64,000 nt of DNA, taken from an uncultured Eggerthella sp. (GTDB taxonomy: Bacteria; Actinomycetota; Coriobacteriia; Coriobacteriales; Eggerthellaceae). The translations under genes were made by a program, and so were the position numbers. This document shows, piece after piece, positions 25,157-33,987 of the stretch. The DNA is taken from NCBI GenBank assembly GCA_900542525.1, contig UQNZ01000001.1, positions 62,001 through 126,000 on the forward strand, read 5' to 3'. The notes beneath the pieces are model-generated. The model did not search any database and was not told the DNA's origin. It saw only the letters and a program-made list of their open reading frames with translations. The first letter of the stretch is position 1. Each line of letters starts with the position of its first letter.

Positions 25157-28100
25157 ATGGGAAAACGCACCGATATCCATAAGGTACTGATCATCGGCTC
25201 TGGTCCTATCATTATCGGGCAAGCATGCGAATTCGATTATTCAGGCACCCAGGCATGCAAAGCATTGCGCGCGCTTGGTTACGAGATCGTGCTGGTCAAC
25301 TCTAATCCTGCCACCATCATGACCGATCCCGGCACAGCGGATGTCACCTATATCGAGCCGCTCAACTGCGAACGCCTTGAGCAGATCATCGCCAAAGAGC
25401 GCCCCGATGCCCTTCTGCCGAACCTCGGCGGGCAATCCGCGCTCAACCTCTGCGCGGAGCTCGCGAACAAGGGCATCCTCGACAAATACGGCGTGAAAGT
25501 GATCGGCGTTCAGGTCGATGCGATCGAACGTGGCGAAGATCGTAACGAATTCAAGAAGACCATGGCTTCGCTCGGTATCGAGATGGCGCGCTCTGAAGTT
25601 GCCAACACCGTCGAAGAAGCGGTCGAGATCGCCGAGCGTCTTGGCTATCCGTGCGTACTGCGTCCCGCCTACACCATGGGTGGCACGGGTGGCGGCCTGG
25701 TCTACAACATCGATGAGCTACGCACGGTAGTCGCGCGTGGCCTGCAGGCCTCCCCTGTCAACGAAGTACTGGTTGAAGAATCGGTGCTTGGCTGGGAAGA
25801 GCTTGAATTTGAGGTCGTTCGAGATTCAAAGAACAACATGATCACCATCTGCACGATCGAGAACATCGATCCTATGGGCGTTCACACGGGCGATTCGTTC
25901 TGCGCAGCTCCCATGCAGACCATCTCGGAAGACGTGATCAAGCGCTTGGAAGAGAAATCGCACCGCATCGTCGAAGCCGTACAAGTGGTTGGCGGCACGA
26001 ACGTGCAATGGGCACACGACCCCGTGTCAGACCGCGACATCATCATCGAGATCAACCCGCGCACCTCGCGCTCTTCTGCACTCGCATCAAAAGCAACGGG
26101 CTTCCCCATTGCACTCATCTCGGCCATGCTCGCCTCTGGCCTTACGCTGGACGAGATCCCTTGCGGCAAGCACGGTACGCTCGACAAGTACGTTGCCGGC
26201 GGAGACTACGTGGTTCTCAAATTCGCACGCTGGGCATTCGAGAAGTTCAAGGGTGTGAAAGATGAGCTCGGCACGCAGATGCGCGCAGTGGGCGAGGTCA
26301 TGAGCATCGGCAAGACCTACAAAGAGGCCTTCCAGAAGGCCATCCGTTCGCTCGAGCAGGGCTGTTACGGCCTGGGCTTCGTGGGCAACTACCACGAGCA
26401 GAGCAAGGAAGAGCTCCTTCGCCAGCTAAACACCCCTTCATCGAAACGCCAGTTCATCATGTATGAAGCACTGCGTAAGGGCGCTACGATCGAAGAGATT
26501 CATGAACGCACGAAGATCAAGAACTACTTCATCGAACAGATGCTCGAACTGGTCGAAGAAGAGAACAAGATCCTCGCCTACGCCAACGAGAACCCGGGCA
26601 AGATGCTTCCAGACGAGATGCTCGAACAGGCCAAGAAAGATGGCTTTGCCGATCGCTACCTGTCCCAACTCATGAACATTCCTGAAAAGGATATCCGCGA
26701 AGCGCGCATCGCACTCGGTATCACCGAAGCCTGGGAAGGTGTGCATGTAAGTTCCACACAGGATTCTGCGTACTACTACTCAACCTACAACGCACCTGAT
26801 CACAGCACCACAACGGATGCTCCAAAGGTCATGATCCTAGGCGGCGGCCCGAACCGTATCGGCCAGGGCATCGAATTCGACTACTGCTGTGTGCATGCCT
26901 CGATCGCGCTCAAGAAGCTCGGATTCGAAACCATCATCGTGAACTGCAACCCCGAAACAGTCTCGACCGACTACGACACCTCCGACAAGCTCTATTTCGA
27001 GCCACTCACCACTGAAGATGTGCTCTCGATCTATGAGAAAGAGAAACCACTCGGTGTGATCGCGCAGTTCGGCGGCCAGACCCCGCTGAACCTCTCTGCT
27101 GAGCTCAAGGCTGCGGGTGTGAACATCTTAGGCACCAGCCCCGAGATCATCGACCTCGCTGAAGACCGTGACCGTTTCCGCGCCATGATGGACGAACTCG
27201 GCATCCCCATGCCCGAATCTGACATGGCTGTTACAGTTGATGACGCGCTCGCGATCGCGCATCGCATCGGCTACCCCGTTATGGTGCGTCCTTCCTATGT
27301 ACTGGGCGGACGCGGCATGGAAGTGGTCTACGATGACGAGAACCTCATAAACTACATGAACGCTGCCGTAGGCGTTACGCCCGATCGTCCGATCCTGGTC
27401 GATCGCTTCTTGAACCATGCGCTCGAGTGCGAAGCAGACGCAATCTGTGACGGCGAAGAAGCCTATATCCCAGCGGTCATGGAGCATATCGAGCTTGCTG
27501 GCATTCACTCAGGCGATTCGGCCTGCGTGCTACCTTCCGTAAATATCTCAGAAGAGCACTTAGCTACCATCCGCGATTACACCAAGCGCATCGCAGAAGC
27601 CATGCATGTGCGCGGTCTTATGAACATGCAGTACGCCATCGAAAACGACGTAGTCTACGTGCTCGAGGCTAACCCGCGTGCAAGCCGCACGGTGCCATTG
27701 GTCTCCAAGATCTGCAACATTCAGATGGTGCCTATTGCTACCGAAGTCATCACTATGCCGCTTACAGGGCGCCCCTCGCCTATTCCTGAGCTCAAGGAGA
27801 AGAGCTACGAATACTACGGCGTCAAAGAAGCAGTGCTGCCATTCAATATGTTCCCCGAAGTCGACCCTGTGCTCGGCCCTGAGATGCGCTCAACGGGCGA
27901 AGTGCTGGGTCTGGCGAAGACCTTCGGTGAGGCCTTCTTCAAGGCACAAGAGGCTACTCAGACCGTTCTTCCTAAGGGCGGCAAGGTGCTCATCACCGTC
28001 TCCAACAAGGACAAGGACGAACTGCCTGAGCTGGCACATGCCCTCAAGGACGCAGGATTCGATATCTATGCAACCGAAGGCAGCGCAGAACTGATCGAGG

Positions 28101-28387
28101 CCGAAGGCATTGCGGTCGAGCGTGTGAAGAAACTCCACGAAGGCCGCCCGAACTTGGTTGACCTCATCACGAACGGCGAGATGGATCTGGTCATCAATAC
28201 GCCTGCTGCAACCGGCGAAAGCGTTGAGGACGACTCATATATCCGCAAGACCGCTATCAAGGCGCACACGCCGTACTTCACCACTATGGCAGCGGCACTG
28301 GCGTCTGCTAAGGGTATCAAGACCGTGAAAACGAGCACGGAGAGCAACATCGCTTCCCTGCAAGAGATCCACGCGAAGATCTCTTAA
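25157..28387 (+). CDS. carB: carbamoyl-phosphate synthase large subunit
   Basis: The enzyme makes carbamoyl phosphate from bicarbonate, ammonia and two ATP for arginine and pyrimidines. The 1076-residue protein shows the expected duplication. Each half has a pre-ATP-grasp domain (GSGPIIIGQACEFDYSG and GGGPNRIGQGIEFDYC) and an ATP-grasp domain (RPAYTMGGTGGG and RPSYVLGGRGMEVV). The C-terminal MGS-like allosteric domain covers about residues 935-1076. AAGGAG precedes the ATG. The small subunit carA is not adjacent, so carB stands as a single-gene unit with its own terminator. Confidence 0.97.
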   Translation: MGKRTDIHKVLIIGSGPIIIGQACEFDYSGTQACKALRALGYEIVLVNSNPATIMTDPGTADVTYIEPLNCERLEQIIAKERPDALLPNLGGQSALNLCAELANKGILDKYGVKVIGVQVDAIERGEDRNEFKKTMASLGIEMARSEVANTVEEAVEIAERLGYPCVLRPAYTMGGTGGGLVYNIDELRTVVARGLQASPVNEVLVEESVLGWEELEFEVVRDSKNNMITICTIENIDPMGVHTGDSFCAAPMQTISEDVIKRLEEKSHRIVEAVQVVGGTNVQWAHDPVSDRDIIIEINPRTSRSSALASKATGFPIALISAMLASGLTLDEIPCGKHGTLDKYVAGGDYVVLKFARWAFEKFKGVKDELGTQMRAVGEVMSIGKTYKEAFQKAIRSLEQGCYGLGFVGNYHEQSKEELLRQLNTPSSKRQFIMYEALRKGATIEEIHERTKIKNYFIEQMLELVEEENKILAYANENPGKMLPDEMLEQAKKDGFADRYLSQLMNIPEKDIREARIALGITEAWEGVHVSSTQDSAYYYSTYNAPDHSTTTDAPKVMILGGGPNRIGQGIEFDYCCVHASIALKKLGFETIIVNCNPETVSTDYDTSDKLYFEPLTTEDVLSIYEKEKPLGVIAQFGGQTPLNLSAELKAAGVNILGTSPEIIDLAEDRDRFRAMMDELGIPMPESDMAVTVDDALAIAHRIGYPVMVRPSYVLGGRGMEVVYDDENLINYMNAAVGVTPDRPILVDRFLNHALECEADAICDGEEAYIPAVMEHIELAGIHSGDSACVLPSVNISEEHLATIRDYTKRIAEAMHVRGLMNMQYAIENDVVYVLEANPRASRTVPLVSKICNIQMVPIATEVITMPLTGRPSPIPELKEKSYEYYGVKEAVLPFNMFPEVDPVLGPEMRSTGEVLGLAKTFGEAFFKAQEATQTVLPKGGKVLITVSNKDKDELPELAHALKDAGFDIYATEGSAELIEAEGIAVERVKKLHEGRPNLVDLITNGEMDLVINTPAATGESVEDDSYIRKTAIKAHTPYFTTMAAALASAKGIKTVKTSTESNIASLQEIHAKIS

Positions 28388-28414
28388 CGACCGGGCGAAC
28401 AATCCGAACATGCT

Positions 28415-28443
28415 AAGCGCCATCCAAGACGGGTGGCGCTTTT
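28415..28443 (+). terminator. carB terminator
   Basis: AAGCGCCA pairs with TGGCGCTT across a TCCAAGACGGG loop, ending in a short TTTT run. It lies about 28 nt after the carB stop. Confidence 0.85.
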
Positions 28444-28527
28444 CTGCAATGACTTCTGTGCGAATTCTTCACTCTCCGCCATGACACTCCGCAAACCGAC
28501 TTCGCCTGGAAAAGTTTGTGTTTCGCC

Positions 28528-28555
28528 TTGCAAAGATTTCTTGTTGCTCTATAAT
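28528..28555 (+). promoter_or_regulatory. tRNA-Asn promoter
   Basis: TTGCAA (28528-28533) and TATAAT (28550-28555) are spaced 16 bp apart, a good sigma-A promoter, about 30 nt before the tRNA 5' end. Confidence 0.8.
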
Positions 28556-28584
28556 TTATCAAGCGTCAGAGATGAGGCGAACAT

Positions 28585-28659
<75 letters not shown>

Positions 28660-28669
28660 TAGAAATCAT

Positions 28670-28708
28670 CAGGCCAGATGGGTTTTCCCATCTGGCCTGT
28701 TTCTTTTT
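28670..28708 (+). terminator. terminator after tRNA-Asn
   Basis: A perfect 13-bp stem CAGGCCAGATGGG/CCCATCTGGCCTG with a TTTT loop is followed by TTTCTTTTT. Its outer CAGGCCAG arm is shared with the terminator after tRNA-Val. Confidence 0.94.
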
Positions 28709-28719
28709 AATGCTCCTAC

Positions 28720-29379
28720 TTAGCGTTTATACTTTGGAAGTGTCTCAACTGCAACTTGAGCTTGTTCTGGTGTGAACTTTGCGCCTTTGACAAGGACATC
28801 GTATATTTCTTCACGAGTCAAATTTTCTACATCATCGTTCCAAGCTCTTTTCGCAAAGTTGATTGCGTTCTGAACCCAATCTGCATCAACATGATCAACC
28901 GCATATTGTGCAGCTGCTTGCGAATACTGATGCTTTCTTGATATCAACTCATCATATAAACCTTGTTTTGAATAGATATCTGATATCTGAAGCTCTTGAT
29001 CTGCTGTTGATATCGCATCTTCATATTCCTCTGGGACAGAAAGGTCTCGTGGAACAAGATCGTCTATCGCGTCTTTCAAATCTCTAGTTGCGTCTTCCAA
29101 AGACTTGAGTGTTGCTTTCTTATCATCAAGCGCTTCCCTTGCTTTTTTGATATCTCCTCCAAAAAACTGAGAACTCTGTGAACGATATAGGCTCATATCA
29201 AGGCCTTCAGCCTCTTCAATTGCTTCGGTCAGCTCTACACGCGCTTGCTCTTTAGTTTGTTGGCGCTCAGCTACTGACCTCTTGTCATCTTCGACGCACT
29301 TTACAACACCTCCGACAACAAGCCCAACAGCTATAAGAACCAAAACGCCTTTGACGATAATACTTCTCGTTCTACTCAT
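28720..29379 (-). CDS. Ltp-domain (host cell surface-exposed lipoprotein family) membrane-anchored protein
   Basis: The 219-residue protein has a basic N terminus and one membrane segment (about residues 8-27, ending GGVVKC, not a canonical lipobox). A charged helical region follows, and then two degenerate Ltp repeats (about 140-219, with KQGLYDELISRK, AAAQYAVDHVDADW and FTPEQAQVAVE). Ltp domains occur in a streptococcal prophage lipoprotein that blocks superinfection, and in many Actinobacteria with unknown roles, so a phage-exclusion function is only a possibility. The gene is visibly AT-richer than its neighbours and abuts tRNA-Asn. A duplicated start region lies just upstream. Confidence 0.82.
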   Translation of the reverse strand: MSRTRSIIVKGVLVLIAVGLVVGGVVKCVEDDKRSVAERQQTKEQARVELTEAIEEAEGLDMSLYRSQSSQFFGGDIKKAREALDDKKATLKSLEDATRDLKDAIDDLVPRDLSVPEEYEDAISTADQELQISDIYSKQGLYDELISRKHQYSQAAAQYAVDHVDADWVQNAINFAKRAWNDDVENLTREEIYDVLVKGAKFTPEQAQVAVETLPKYKR

Positions 29380-29443
29380 TTATACCTTTCTCTGCTACGA
29401 ACTTCACAGGTGAATCTATAATGATGCTTCTCTTTCTACTCAT
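29372..29443 (-). pseudogene. 23-codon remnant duplicating the start of the Ltp gene
   Basis: This ORF begins MSRKRSIII, nearly identical to the MSRTRSIIV start of the downstream Ltp gene, and has the same AAAGGTAT(T/A) sequence before its ATG. It stops after 23 residues, overlapping the Ltp start. It looks like the 5' end of a second, otherwise deleted paralogue, or a tandemly duplicated leader that couples translation. Confidence 0.6.
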
Positions 29444-29496
29444 CAATACCTTTTAGCCAACAATTACAATTCAGGAAAGACGTTTTTGACCTGCGG

Positions 29497-29517
29497 TTGG
29501 CAACCAGTGGTTGCCAA
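29497..29517. promoter_or_regulatory. 21-bp palindrome between the Ltp gene and the XRE gene
   Basis: TTGGCAACCA and TGGTTGCCAA form a perfect palindrome about one G. It lies 54 bp from the truncated leader start and 117 bp from the XRE start, between divergent genes, so it is a candidate operator for the XRE protein. A smaller palindrome, GGTGTGACACC, lies at 29549-29559. Confidence 0.6.
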
Positions 29518-29633
29518 GATTTCTTACAAATTGCTGCCTGAAGTTGGTGGTGTGACACCGCATAGTCCCATAATCTTTTCATTGCCGGCCTTAACAAGAA
29601 CAACGAAAATATAACCAAGGAAGGTGGCAAGCT

Positions 29634-30680
29634 ATGAGTTTTCGAGACAACCTCATACACCTGCGTGCGGCGAACAATATGACACAAGAGCAACTAGCCG
29701 TGTTGCTCGGCGTCAGTAGACAGGCAGTTACTAAATGGGAATCTGAGAAGTCATATCCAGAGATGGATAAGCTTCTTAAGCTGTGTCAGATTTTCAATTG
29801 TACCCTAGATGATCTTGTACAAGGAGATCTTACGACCAACGAGCCAACCCCGCTCCCGAAGGTGAAACCTCTCACTCCGCCTGCAGACGTATTCGACTAC
29901 GACAGCTTCATGCGCCGCTTCGCTTGGAAGATATCGATCGGAGTTACCTTGATCATCTTCGGAAACGCGCTCTCGCTCCCCTTCTTCAACGCCACCGACC
30001 CCGCCATCAATCCCCTCTTCACGCTCCCTGAGAACATCGCAACCACTCTTGGCATGCTGTTCCTCTTCTTGGGCGTGATAGCAGGCCTTGCGCTCATCAT
30101 CCCTGCAGGGCTCGCACACACTCACTTCGTGCGCGAGCACCCCTATATCGAAGATTTCTACACGAAGGAGGACAAATCTCGCGCGCGCAACTCTTTCAGC
30201 ATCCAGCTAGTTGGGGGCATCGCTTGCATCTTCGCGGGCATTTGCTCGGTCATCCTCTTCGGTGAAGACTCGGAAAACATCTTCGGGGTAAGCATCATGC
30301 TGTCGCTCATTGCGCTTGGCGTGTGCTTCATCATCCATGGCGGCATGACGCTTGGGCGGACCAATATTGCTCAATATAACCAAAAAGCCTCGGAATTCCT
30401 TGAAGAATCCGAGATCACATCCTCACCAATCATCCCTGAAGAAGACAAGCCCGAACTCGTGCGCGCTAAGAAGACCGATAAGCGCATCGGTGCGATCTGC
30501 GGAACCATCATGATCATTGCGACCATGATCGCACTGCTCATGCTGTTCGGCTCACTGGCAACTGGCACACCGAGCGACTATCGCTCAGGCATGATCGCGT
30601 TCTTCTGGCTTCCCTGGCCGATCGGCGGTCTTCTGTGTGGTGTAGCAGCCTTGCTGATCAAAAGCTTCAGCAAAGAATAG
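29634..30680 (+). CDS. XRE-family HTH regulator with membrane domain
   Basis: The N-terminal 60 residues are a Cro/CI-type helix-turn-helix (MTQEQLAVLLGVSRQAVTKWESEKSYPEMDKLLKL). The rest of the 348 residues forms about six hydrophobic segments in three pairs (near 97-115, 137-160, 190-235 and 290-345), separated by charged loops. Such HTH-membrane fusions are thought to tie DNA binding to a membrane signal. The ligand is unknown. AAGGAAGG precedes the ATG. It is divergent from the Ltp gene across DNA with palindromes, and its own GC content is back to the regional level. Confidence 0.88.
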   Translation: MSFRDNLIHLRAANNMTQEQLAVLLGVSRQAVTKWESEKSYPEMDKLLKLCQIFNCTLDDLVQGDLTTNEPTPLPKVKPLTPPADVFDYDSFMRRFAWKISIGVTLIIFGNALSLPFFNATDPAINPLFTLPENIATTLGMLFLFLGVIAGLALIIPAGLAHTHFVREHPYIEDFYTKEDKSRARNSFSIQLVGGIACIFAGICSVILFGEDSENIFGVSIMLSLIALGVCFIIHGGMTLGRTNIAQYNQKASEFLEESEITSSPIIPEEDKPELVRAKKTDKRIGAICGTIMIIATMIALLMLFGSLATGTPSDYRSGMIAFFWLPWPIGGLLCGVAALLIKSFSKE

Positions 30681-30721
30681 AGCCTCTCTGCATGGCTTCC
30701 ACCCCTCCTACCTCCAACACT

Positions 30722-30756
30722 CAAAAGCGCCCGTAGGCATACTGCTCACGGGCGCT
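30722..30756 (-). terminator. terminator after the C39-like peptidase gene
   Basis: On the minus strand AGCGCCCGT pairs with ACGGGCGCT, and TTTTGA follows. It lies between the converging XRE and peptidase genes. On the plus strand the T-run is missing, so it acts mainly for the minus transcript. Confidence 0.85.
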
Positions 30757-30805
30757 CAGCCTCTTTCTTCTCTTAAAGACAGATCTCCAAGACAGTCGCA
30801 AAACA

Positions 30806-31654
30806 TCAAACCGAGAACGCCCACAGGTTGCGCGTTTGAGACAAAATGCGATCGAGGTCCCATACTTTGGCCGAGCGCTCCACGCTATTGGGGTCATGCA
30901 CGATCACCTTACCCTCTTCGTCGGTTCCAGCCAAAACGATAAAATGCCCTTGCGTAGTGAAATCCCCCTTGGAAACGCTTGCGATCACCGGGTATCCGGC
31001 ATCAAGCGCCTTGCGCACGCTCTGGTAGTCCGCGGGCAGTTCGCGCGATCGCAGCCCTAGCACACGTGCTCCTTCGTCCATGAATGCCCAACTGGTCATG
31101 CCGCTATCAACATAGTTATGCGACTCGCTGAATGCCGCCATATCCGCGGGGTCCAAATTCGTACGCCCCGTAAGATAGACATAGACCATCGAGAGACAGG
31201 TCGGTCCACACCCCGATTCAGCAATGGTCGAACCTGCGTAAGAGCCATCCGCCCATTCTGGATCGATCTGGTAGAGATAGGGAACTTCGCCTGCTCGCCA
31301 TTCACTGCGAGGCGTGCTCTGAACAACACCAGAACCATTCCCGTAAGCATCGGCGTTCACGCTCGAACCACTGCCGCTACCCGACAAAACTACAAGAGCG
31401 ATGACCGCCACTACCATTGCAGCAAGCACCATAAAACGAATCGGAGAAGGATACGGCGCCTTCGCAGAACGTCGCGTAGTAAATACTCTATGCCCCGCGA
31501 ATCTGTCGAGCCGTGGAAGCTTATCCACAATGCGCTCTCGCTGAGGGCGTGCATGATAGAGCGCCACGCTGCGCGAATAGCGAGACGAAGAGGCGTTACC
31601 ATATGAAGCATGGTAACGCGTGAGCGGCTGCCTTCCAGAACGATCCTGCTGCAT
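30806..31654 (-). CDS. membrane-anchored C39-like cysteine peptidase
   Basis: A basic cytoplasmic N terminus (residues 1-70) leads to one membrane segment (about 73-92), a Gly/Ser linker and an extracytoplasmic papain-like domain. The triad is visible: Cys149 in ESGCGPTC, His in GHFIVLAG and Asp in HDPNS. This is the C39_2 layout of secreted or surface peptidases. The frame continues upstream to 32095 but overlaps the response regulator there. The ATG at 31654 has AGAGGTGG before it and is the best start. The gene is divergent from the VanRS-like pair and could be its target. The substrate is unknown. Confidence 0.88.
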   Translation of the reverse strand: MQQDRSGRQPLTRYHASYGNASSSRYSRSVALYHARPQRERIVDKLPRLDRFAGHRVFTTRRSAKAPYPSPIRFMVLAAMVVAVIALVVLSGSGSGSSVNADAYGNGSGVVQSTPRSEWRAGEVPYLYQIDPEWADGSYAGSTIAESGCGPTCLSMVYVYLTGRTNLDPADMAAFSESHNYVDSGMTSWAFMDEGARVLGLRSRELPADYQSVRKALDAGYPVIASVSKGDFTTQGHFIVLAGTDEEGKVIVHDPNSVERSAKVWDLDRILSQTRNLWAFSV

Positions 31655-31835
31655 ATCCCACCTCTTTTTCGCTGGCTCATCCATACCAGAATCATCGCTT
31701 AAGGGACTCTTACGTTTCCCATAGCAACGCCTTAACTTTCTCTTACATTTCACCTTGAAGGAGTTCCTAAGACAGACAAGGAGTGTCCTGCCCAGTAAAA
31801 TAATGAACATCCGAAATGATGAAACGAGGCTTTTC

Positions 31836-32543
31836 ATGGCGCGGCTCTTGATAACCGACGATGATCCCGCAATCCTAGGACTCATACGCGCGATACTCGA
31901 ACCAGAGGGCTTTGAAATCGCGGAAGCACATAATGGCATTGAAGCAGTCGAAGCTGTCGAGCGCAGCGATTTCGACCTGCTCATTCTCGATATCATGATG
32001 CCCGAGATGGACGGCCTTGAAGCATGCCGAAGGATTCGCCAGTTCTCGGATGTTCCGATCATCTTCCTTTCTGCCAAAGATGAAGAGGCAGACACCGTGA
32101 TCGGCTTTGCACTTGGCGCAGATGACTATATAACCAAGCCCTTCAAGCCTCGCGAGCTGACCGCACGCGTGCGCGCACGACTGCGCAGGAGCGCCGCTTC
32201 ACCCACAAACGAGACGATGCTCGAAGCGGCCGATATCGTTATCGACCTACGCGCTCACAGTGCAACCTTGCACGCGCTCGATCTTAACCTCACGCCCAAA
32301 GAATTCGACATTCTAACGCTGCTAGTGCGAAACGCTGGCTGTCCTGTTTCTCCTCAAGACATCTTCGAACAGGTCTGGCAAGAACAATACTGCTTGAGCG
32401 ATGCCAATACGATCATGGTGCATATCCGCAGACTGAGGAAGAAGCTCTCTGAGATCGATTCTTCACAAGCATTCATCGAGACCGTTTTTGGCGTAGGCTA
32501 TAGGATCGACGCCGATTCAGGCGCAGGTCATACTGAGCCGTAG
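31836..32543 (+). CDS. OmpR-family response regulator (VanR-like)
   Basis: The receiver domain has the acidic cluster DDD near residues 8-10, the phospho-acceptor Asp52 in LDIMMPEMDG, and the KPFKPREL Lys. A winged-helix output domain follows (about 140-235, ending VFGVGYRID). I start at 31836 because CGAGG precedes it, whereas the ATG at 31803 has none. It pairs with the histidine kinase 17 nt downstream. It resembles VanR, but no vanHAX-type genes are present, so resistance should not be assumed. Confidence 0.93.
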   Translation: MARLLITDDDPAILGLIRAILEPEGFEIAEAHNGIEAVEAVERSDFDLLILDIMMPEMDGLEACRRIRQFSDVPIIFLSAKDEEADTVIGFALGADDYITKPFKPRELTARVRARLRRSAASPTNETMLEAADIVIDLRAHSATLHALDLNLTPKEFDILTLLVRNAGCPVSPQDIFEQVWQEQYCLSDANTIMVHIRRLRKKLSEIDSSQAFIETVFGVGYRIDADSGAGHTEP

Positions 32544-32559
32544 GCGAAAGCAACCAGCA

Positions 32560-33918
32560 ATGAAGATTAGATCGAAAACGCAAACAACCAAGCAAGCCGG
32601 CGAACAGGCACGTGTTCTGCGAATCAAGCTACTAGGAAGAATGGTGGCGATGTTGCTTGCGTGGACCACCATCTTCGTTATTGTGTGCGGGCTCATTGAG
32701 ATCTTTGTCTCCGACGAGCTCGGCAATCGCATTGCTGATGCTACCTCAACCTGGATCTATGACTCACAGCCAACTAACGAAAACCAGTCTGCACAGGAGG
32801 ATGCGGGTGACAATATCGAACAATCCACTGACAGCAAAACCCTTACGCGCACGAACTCTGATCCTTGGCAGGCATTAGAGCAGGGTGACACGAATTTCCT
32901 CCAACACTTCGACAATCTTGTCGCAAAGGTTGGATCTGAAAACATCCAACTGATGATCACCGAAGATGGTCGCACCGCTATGCGCGATATCTCTTTTTAC
33001 AATATGATGCGTTCCCTGAAGCTTCCGCTCGCGATCGTGATCTACTCGATCGGCATCATCGTGATAATCATTCGCACGCTCAACCGATCGCTCCGCTATT
33101 TCAGCAAGCTTTCAAATGCGCTTGCCGACCCACGACTGATCGAAGGCGGAAAGATCATCCTACCCGAAGAGCTCATGATCTCTTTGCAACAGATCGAGCT
33201 TCTACAGAAGAAGATCTCCGACCACGAGCAAGCAGCTGTGATGGCAGAGCAACGCAAGAACGAACTGGTTGCCTATCTTGCGCACGACATTCGCACGCCC
33301 CTCACTTCGGTCGTGGGATACTTGAGCCTCCTTGCCGAAGCTCCCGATCTGCCGCGTGAAAAGCGCGCGGAATTCGCTGGCATAGCGCTCTCTAAAGCCG
33401 AACGACTCGAATCGCTCGTTGAAGAATTCTTCGAGATCACGCGCTACAACTTGGACGCAATTCTGTTGGAACGCGAAAATGTCGATATCGCACTCTTCCT
33501 CGATCAGGTTGCCGATGAATTCGGAATCGCGGCAAAGGACCGCGATATCTCGATCACCACCATTGCACCCCAAAATCAACAGGCATTCATCGATTCCTCT
33601 AAGATGGCACGTGCTCTGGGCAATGTAGTGAAGAATGCGATTTCTTATGCTGACCCCAAAAGTGAAGTGACCTTGAGCGCGGTCGTAACAGACGCAGAGA
33701 TCGTACTCGCGACCGCCAATCATGGACGCGAAATATCCCCCGTGCATCTTGAGGCCATCTTCGAGCGCTTCTACCGTGAAGATCGATCGCGCGGGCAGAG
33801 TGCGAACGCCGGACTTGGCCTTGCGATCGCACGCGAGATCGTTGAAGCACATGGCGGAACCATCGGTGCAGAAAGCAGCAATGGACTTACCACTTTCACG
33901 ATTCGCTTACCGCAATAG
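32560..33918 (+). CDS. membrane sensor histidine kinase (VanS-like)
   Basis: Two membrane segments (about residues 27-50 and 155-175) bracket a roughly 100-residue extracytoplasmic sensor that is acidic and Gln/Asn-rich. The kinase core has the H box AYLAHDIRTPLTSVVGYLSLL with His242, then N, G1 (GLGLAIAREIVEAHGG) and C-terminal boxes. The H-box region is very VanS-like. It is co-transcribed with the response regulator. The signal is unknown. An envelope signal is plausible, given the divergent surface peptidase. Confidence 0.92.
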   Translation: MKIRSKTQTTKQAGEQARVLRIKLLGRMVAMLLAWTTIFVIVCGLIEIFVSDELGNRIADATSTWIYDSQPTNENQSAQEDAGDNIEQSTDSKTLTRTNSDPWQALEQGDTNFLQHFDNLVAKVGSENIQLMITEDGRTAMRDISFYNMMRSLKLPLAIVIYSIGIIVIIIRTLNRSLRYFSKLSNALADPRLIEGGKIILPEELMISLQQIELLQKKISDHEQAAVMAEQRKNELVAYLAHDIRTPLTSVVGYLSLLAEAPDLPREKRAEFAGIALSKAERLESLVEEFFEITRYNLDAILLERENVDIALFLDQVADEFGIAAKDRDISITTIAPQNQQAFIDSSKMARALGNVVKNAISYADPKSEVTLSAVVTDAEIVLATANHGREISPVHLEAIFERFYREDRSRGQSANAGLGLAIAREIVEAHGGTIGAESSNGLTTFTIRLPQ

Positions 33919-33987
33919 ACTATCGAATGCCATCTTTCATGCGATCAGCTCGATCTCGCCCGAGCAGCAATTCAGCGCACAACTCAA

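Noticed and set aside
31655..32095. An N-terminal extension of the C39-like peptidase
   Set aside because: The frame is open but overlaps the response-regulator gene, and a good ribosome-binding site supports the start at 31654.
31836..33918. A vancomycin resistance operon
   Set aside because: Only the regulator and kinase resemble VanRS. There is no vanH, vanA/B-type ligase, vanX or vanY nearby.
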